Origin: Actinomycetes bacterium
Lineage (GTDB): Bacteria > Actinomycetota > Acidimicrobiia > Acidimicrobiales > Bog-793
Reading direction: 5' to 3'
DNA length: 8,735 bases
NCBI GenBank assembly: GCA_021821585.1
Contig: JAKACF010000113.1
Location: 1 to 8,735, forward strand
Shown here piece after piece: positions 5,809 through 8,735 of the stretch (positions within the stretch are counted from its first letter, which is position 1; each line of letters starts with the position of its first letter). The notes beneath the pieces were generated by a model that worked only from the letters and a program-made list of their open reading frames with translations, did no database searches and had not been told where the DNA came from. A program made the translations under genes and the position numbers.

Positions 5809-5811
5809 TTG

Positions 5812-6678
5812 TTAGCCGACTGGCTCCCAGGTCGCCTCGAGGCGGTCGGGAGCGGCGCTCGTCGCGAGACCTTCGTCCCTGAACTTGAGCAGGTGGGCCC
5901 AGACCGAGTAGCGGGCGACCGGATGGAGCGCCTCGGGCACGTCGGTGTAGACGTCGGCGACGAGCTCCTCGACGCTCGCCCGATTGCGCCTCGCCAGGGC
6001 GGCGAGCACGGCGGCCTCCCGTGCGAGGCGGTGGGCCCGGTAGCCGATCAGGACGGCCCGGGCGTCGGGCATGAGCGGGCCGTGGCCCGGGACGATCCTC
6101 TCGATCGGAGGGCGTTCGCCGAGCAGGCGGTCGAGAGAGTCGAGATAGGCCGCCATGTCGCCGTCGGGCGGGGCGATGACCACCGTGGACCCCCCCATCA
6201 CGTGGTCGCCGGAGAAGAGCAGGCGGTCCGGCGTCTCGGTGAGGAAGCAGAGATGGTCCGAGGCGTGCCCCGGCGTGTGGACCGCCCGGAGCGCCACGTC
6301 GCCGACCTCGACGAGATCGCCCTCCCGGACGAGCCGGTCCGGCGAGTAGGTCTCCCGCTCCTCGTACCCGAGCACCTCGGCGCCGGTCCGCTCGGCGAGG
6401 CCCCGGGCTCCCGGGGCGTGGTCGGCGTGGTGGTGGGTCACGAGCACCGCCCGGAGCCGTCCCCGCTCGGCTGCTGCCGCCGCCACGGCGTCGAGGTGAC
6501 CCTCGTCGACCGGCCCGGGGTCGATGGCGACGAGGTCGTGCTCGCCGACGAGGTAGGTGTTGGTCCCTGGTCCCGTCATGATCGAGGGGTTGGGGGCCGT
6601 GAGGCGGAGCACGCGGGGCGCGACCTCCACGAGCTCGCCGGGGACCGGCACCTCGAAGGCGCGCGGCGCCAGGCTCAC
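5812..6678 (-). CDS. LACTB2-like metallo-beta-lactamase-fold hydrolase
   Basis: The product is 288 aa. All metal-binding motifs of the MBL fold are present: HxHxDH as THHHADH (81-87), HTPGH with H138, GD at 157-158, and PGHGP with H199. The N-terminal NPSIMTGPGTNTYLVG (30-45) and a C-terminal helical region with ARYSVWAHLLKFRDEG (255-270) match the LACTB2 subgroup. In eukaryotes that subgroup is a single-strand endoribonuclease; bacterial members are mostly uncharacterised, so the substrate is unknown. GTG 6678 shares four bases with the NUDIX stop (GTGA, 6678-6675), and GAGAAGG lies 7 nt upstream inside the NUDIX gene, so translational coupling is expected. It is the last gene of the minus-strand operon. 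Confidence 0.9.
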   Translation of the reverse strand: MSLAPRAFEVPVPGELVEVAPRVLRLTAPNPSIMTGPGTNTYLVGEHDLVAIDPGPVDEGHLDAVAAAAAERGRLRAVLVTHHHADHAPGARGLAERTGAEVLGYEERETYSPDRLVREGDLVEVGDVALRAVHTPGHASDHLCFLTETPDRLLFSGDHVMGGSTVVIAPPDGDMAAYLDSLDRLLGERPPIERIVPGHGPLMPDARAVLIGYRAHRLAREAAVLAALARRNRASVEELVADVYTDVPEALHPVARYSVWAHLLKFRDEGLATSAAPDRLEATWEPVG

Positions 6679-7493
6679 TCCGGGGCCTTCTCGGGCCGCT
6701 TCGAGCGGTCGGGGAAGGCGACGTTCTCGCTGACGCCGGTCGCCGTCTCGTAGCCCTCGTCGCCGGGAAGCAGGATCCGGACGCCGTACTCGGCCACGAC
6801 GACCTTCGGGAGGATGGTCGGCACCGTGCTCGCGTCCGAGGCCGAGATCAGCTCGCCGGTCGTCTCGAACCGGGCGATCGCCTCGAGGTTCTTCATGGTC
6901 GGGAAGAGCATGTCGATCTCCCCGGCGTGGTGGCGCTCGAGCGCCTCCTCCGGCCGGATGAAGACCGAGTCGATGACCTCGATGTCGTCCTGCAGCGGGC
7001 TCTGGTCCTCGGGCATGGCGGCGACGAAGAACCGGGTGTCGTATCGCCGCGGGGAGCCTTCGGGGGTGATCCAGTGGCTGAAGTAGTGGACGTCACCGGT
7101 CTCGAGACGGAGGTCCTCCTCGCCGCAGAGCTCGGGGAAGCTCTTCTCGCCCGCGTTGAGCGCCCGCCGGTGCTCGAGGAACCGCTTGCCGGTGGCCGGG
7201 TCGGAGAAGTCGATCGGGCCGCCGTCGCGGCGAGAGGCGAGAAGGATGCCGGCCTCCTCGAAGCACTCCCGGATGGCGGCGACGTGGTAGGCGAGGCCGC
7301 CGGTGTCGAGCTCGAGGAGCCGGCTCGCCTCGCTGTCGCTGCGGGCGAGGGACCGCTCGGCGATCGCCTCGAGGGCGTCGTCCTCGTCGACGGCCCCTCC
7401 GGGGAAGAGGTGGACACCGCCCAGCCAGCTCGAGGCGAGGTTGCGGCGCAGCATGAGGACCTCCATGCCCACCGGGGTGTCCCGGACGAGCAT
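6675..7493 (-). CDS. NUDIX hydrolase, NUDT19/NUDT7-like with split box
   Basis: The product is at least 272 aa. The NUDIX signature is split: FPGG at 30-33, then about 40 residues, then AAIRECFEEAGILL (72-85) with the catalytic REXXEE core. That insertion is typical of NUDT19-like acyl-CoA/CoA diphosphatases, so cleavage of a nucleoside diphosphate linkage such as that in CoA esters is plausible. The start is doubtful. ATG 7493 has no Shine-Dalgarno and would cut the first strand to MLVRD. In-frame codons further upstream read LTDAIVPLPASTI, which is NUDIX-like. A CTG at 7532 overlaps the preceding TGA stop by four bases, giving a likely protein of 285 aa. The gene lies between the alpha/beta hydrolase and the MBL gene. 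Substrate unproven. Confidence 0.88.
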   Translation of the reverse strand: MLVRDTPVGMEVLMLRRNLASSWLGGVHLFPGGAVDEDDALEAIAERSLARSDSEASRLLELDTGGLAYHVAAIRECFEEAGILLASRRDGGPIDFSDPATGKRFLEHRRALNAGEKSFPELCGEEDLRLETGDVHYFSHWITPEGSPRRYDTRFFVAAMPEDQSPLQDDIEVIDSVFIRPEEALERHHAGEIDMLFPTMKNLEAIARFETTGELISASDASTVPTILPKVVVAEYGVRILLPGDEGYETATGVSENVAFPDRSKRPEKAPE

Positions 7494-7528
7494 GATCGTC
7501 GACGCCGGCAGCGGGACGATCGCGTCGG

Positions 7529-8431
7529 TCAGCTGGCTTCCGCCCGCTCCGTCGGGGTCTGCACGCTACGAATGATGTCACCCACGGTGGTGGCGAACGA
7601 GTCGGGCTCGGTGAGGGGCCACCCGTGGCTGCCCTGGACGACCGTCCCGTCGATGCCGAGCGCATCGCACTGGTCGTCGAAGCATGCCCGCGTGATGACC
7701 CGGTCGTCGGCGGCCCAGATGACCGCGGCGGGAACGCCGCTGTCGCGCACCCGGGCGAGCTCCTCGCGCAGGTCGCTCTTCAAGATCATGGCGGCGACGA
7801 CGCCCATGTTGGGGAAGTGCCAGACGAGGTTGTGCGAGAGGTCCCGGAGGACCTCGGCGGCCGCGGCCGGGAAGCGCTTGGTCGCAGGGAACTCCCGGAC
7901 GAGGTGGAGGCCCCAGTCCCAGATCGGCCGCTCGGCGAGGAGGCGCTCCCCGTGCTCGCCGCGCTCCCAGGTGACCCCGGCCACCGAGGAGACGAGCGTC
8001 ACGCTCCGGACGAGCTCCGGGGCGTCGTGAGCGAGCTGGGCCGACACGGCGCCGCCGAAGGAGTGGCCGACGAGGTGCACGCGCTCCCCGGCGACGTCGT
8101 CGCACTCCGCGAGGAAGCGCCGCATCGCCCGTGCGTAGGCGGGGAGGGAGGCCGACAAGAGCGGCAGGTCCGAGCTGGCGCCGAAACCGGGCAGGTCCGG
8201 GACGACCACGCGGAAGCCCTTGGCGGCGATGGCCTCCGCGGCCGCCCGGTAGGAGTGGTGGGCGAGACCCCATCCGTGCACGAGCACCACGGTCTCACCG
8301 CGGCCCTCCACGACGCCGTAGCCGTAGGAGCGGCCGGCGATGCGGCACACCTCGTCCCGCATGGCGGGCCTGAGCGGCGTCACCGAGCTGAGGCGGCTCC
8401 AGGTGGCCAGGATCGACGGGAGCCGAAACAC
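7529..8431 (-). CDS. Alpha/beta-fold hydrolase
   Basis: The product is 300 aa with a complete alpha/beta hydrolase core: oxyanion-hole motif VHGWG (51-55), DLPGFG (79-84), nucleophile elbow GHSFGG with S124 (122-127), an acid in WAADDRVI (D242 or D243) and histidine H269 in GSHGW. The cap domain lies around 155-230. The family includes esterases, lipases and epoxide or C-C hydrolases, and nothing visible narrows this. GTG 8431 lacks a Shine-Dalgarno, but a TACGTT element stands exactly 6 nt upstream, which fits a leaderless transcript and supports this start over the internal ATG at 8362. Its stop overlaps the probable true NUDIX start. The WhiB-family gene lies 74 bp upstream on the same strand. 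No signal peptide is evident. Confidence 0.9.
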   Translation of the reverse strand: MFRLPSILATWSRLSSVTPLRPAMRDEVCRIAGRSYGYGVVEGRGETVVLVHGWGLAHHSYRAAAEAIAAKGFRVVVPDLPGFGASSDLPLLSASLPAYARAMRRFLAECDDVAGERVHLVGHSFGGAVSAQLAHDAPELVRSVTLVSSVAGVTWERGEHGERLLAERPIWDWGLHLVREFPATKRFPAAAAEVLRDLSHNLVWHFPNMGVVAAMILKSDLREELARVRDSGVPAAVIWAADDRVITRACFDDQCDALGIDGTVVQGSHGWPLTEPDSFATTVGDIIRSVQTPTERAEAS

Positions 8432-8437
8432 GACGGA

Positions 8438-8443
8438 AACGTA
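8438..8443 (-). promoter_or_regulatory. Candidate -10 element giving a leaderless hydrolase transcript
   Basis: On the minus strand TACGTT (TAnnnT) is followed by 6 nt and then GTG 8431, the spacing expected when transcription begins at the start codon. No clear -35 box is seen. If real, the three-gene hydrolase operon has its own promoter apart from the WhiB gene. Confidence 0.45.
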
Positions 8444-8505
8444 CCCAATGCGAGGGGGAGATACCGGTTTATCCGGAGCCCGATCGCGCGACTAGGGATG
8501 AGCGC

Positions 8506-8735
8506 TCAGTGTGCTCTGCGGGCCAGACGCACCCGGGAGCCGACGCCCCGCTCGAGCAGTTGGCGCCGCTCGGCCTCGTTGAGGCCGCCCCAGACGCCGT
8601 GTGGTTCCCTGATCCGGAGTGCGTACGCGAGGCAGTCCTCGCGGACGGGGCAGAGCGCGCAGATCTCCTTCGCCTCCCGCTCCCGGCTGACGCGCTCGTC
8701 CTTGCGCTCGACATACGACGGCGGTCCGATCGACT
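8506..8735 (-). CDS. WhiB-family Fe-S transcriptional regulator, C-terminal 75 residues (cut by window edge)
   Basis: The gene enters from the right edge, and its 5' part, including the first cluster cysteine, is not visible. The visible part reads PPSYVERKDER, then ICALCPVREDCLAYAL, then EPHGVWGGLNEAERR, and ends in a basic tail (SRVRLARRAH). This shows three of the four [4Fe-4S] ligands in the C-x2-C-x5-C arrangement, the GVWGG turn and the basic DNA-binding end. WhiB proteins are redox- or NO-sensitive partners of the main sigma factor and are confined to actinobacteria and their phages. Which WhiB subfamily this is cannot be decided from the fragment. The first complete codon in the window is at 8733. 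The stop codon lies within a perfect 10-bp palindrome, TGAGCGCTCA (8499-8508). Confidence 0.93.
   Translation of the reverse strand, partial: SIGPPSYVERKDERVSREREAKEICALCPVREDCLAYALRIREPHGVWGGLNEAERRQLLERGVGSRVRLARRAH

Noticed and set aside
5783..5830. tRNA 3'-half mimic on the minus strand (AAGGTCCCCGGTTCGCCCC)
   Set aside because: The GGTTCG looks like a T-loop, but the flanking bases cannot form the T-stem (CCCGG against CAGCC). No acceptor or D-arm is found, and part of it is the MBL coding end.
4501..6753. Very long plus-strand open frame (750 codons) across mrp and the MBL gene
   Set aside because: It is overlapped by mrp in another frame and by the MBL gene on the other strand, both with full family motifs. 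Its translation is a low-complexity Arg/Gly/Pro-rich string typical of GC-rich shadow frames.

Overview
This is an 8.7-kb GC-rich chromosomal window. Its gene families point to an actinobacterium: a WhiB-type Fe-S regulator, two different type-I glutamine synthetases, a GlnR-type OmpR-family regulator, frequent GTG starts and probable leaderless starts. A deep-branching class such as Acidimicrobiia would fit, but that is inference. I saw no insertion sequence, phage gene, CRISPR array, tRNA or rRNA.

Left block (1-2382), nitrogen assimilation. A glutamine synthetase truncated by the window edge (minus strand, 1-126) lies head-to-head with a complete second glutamine synthetase of the GlnA2/GSI-alpha type (313-1662). 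Their 186-bp shared promoter region holds four 11-bp-phased direct repeats (211-254), the layout expected for an OmpR/PhoB-family regulator. The gene 24 bp after glnA2 encodes such a regulator (1687-2382), with a GlnR-like DNA-binding domain and a receiver domain that has lost its phosphorylation residues. Site, regulator and targets may form one regulatory unit.

Middle block (2402-5689). A secreted lipoprotein folding as a seven-bladed YVTN beta-propeller (2402-3568, minus) converges on the regulator gene. Upstream of it, after a hairpin terminator, is a RidA/YjgF-family gene (3641-3991) that follows an A-type Fe-S carrier (ErpA/IscA family, 4006-4371) in one minus-strand unit. The carrier gene diverges from mrp (4535-5689), an MIP18-ParA-type Fe-S cluster loading ATPase, so two Fe-S delivery genes share a 163-bp promoter region.

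Right block (5690-8735). After a hairpin-rich convergent gap comes a minus-strand set: WhiB-family regulator (3' part only, 8506-8735), alpha/beta hydrolase (7529-8431), NUDIX hydrolase (6675-7493, probably starting further upstream) and LACTB2-like metallo-beta-lactamase-fold hydrolase (5812-6678). The last three appear translationally coupled through 4-base overlaps of stop and start codons. No gene-free stretch exceeds 186 bp. The most interesting part is the glutamine synthetase/GlnR locus with its phased operator.
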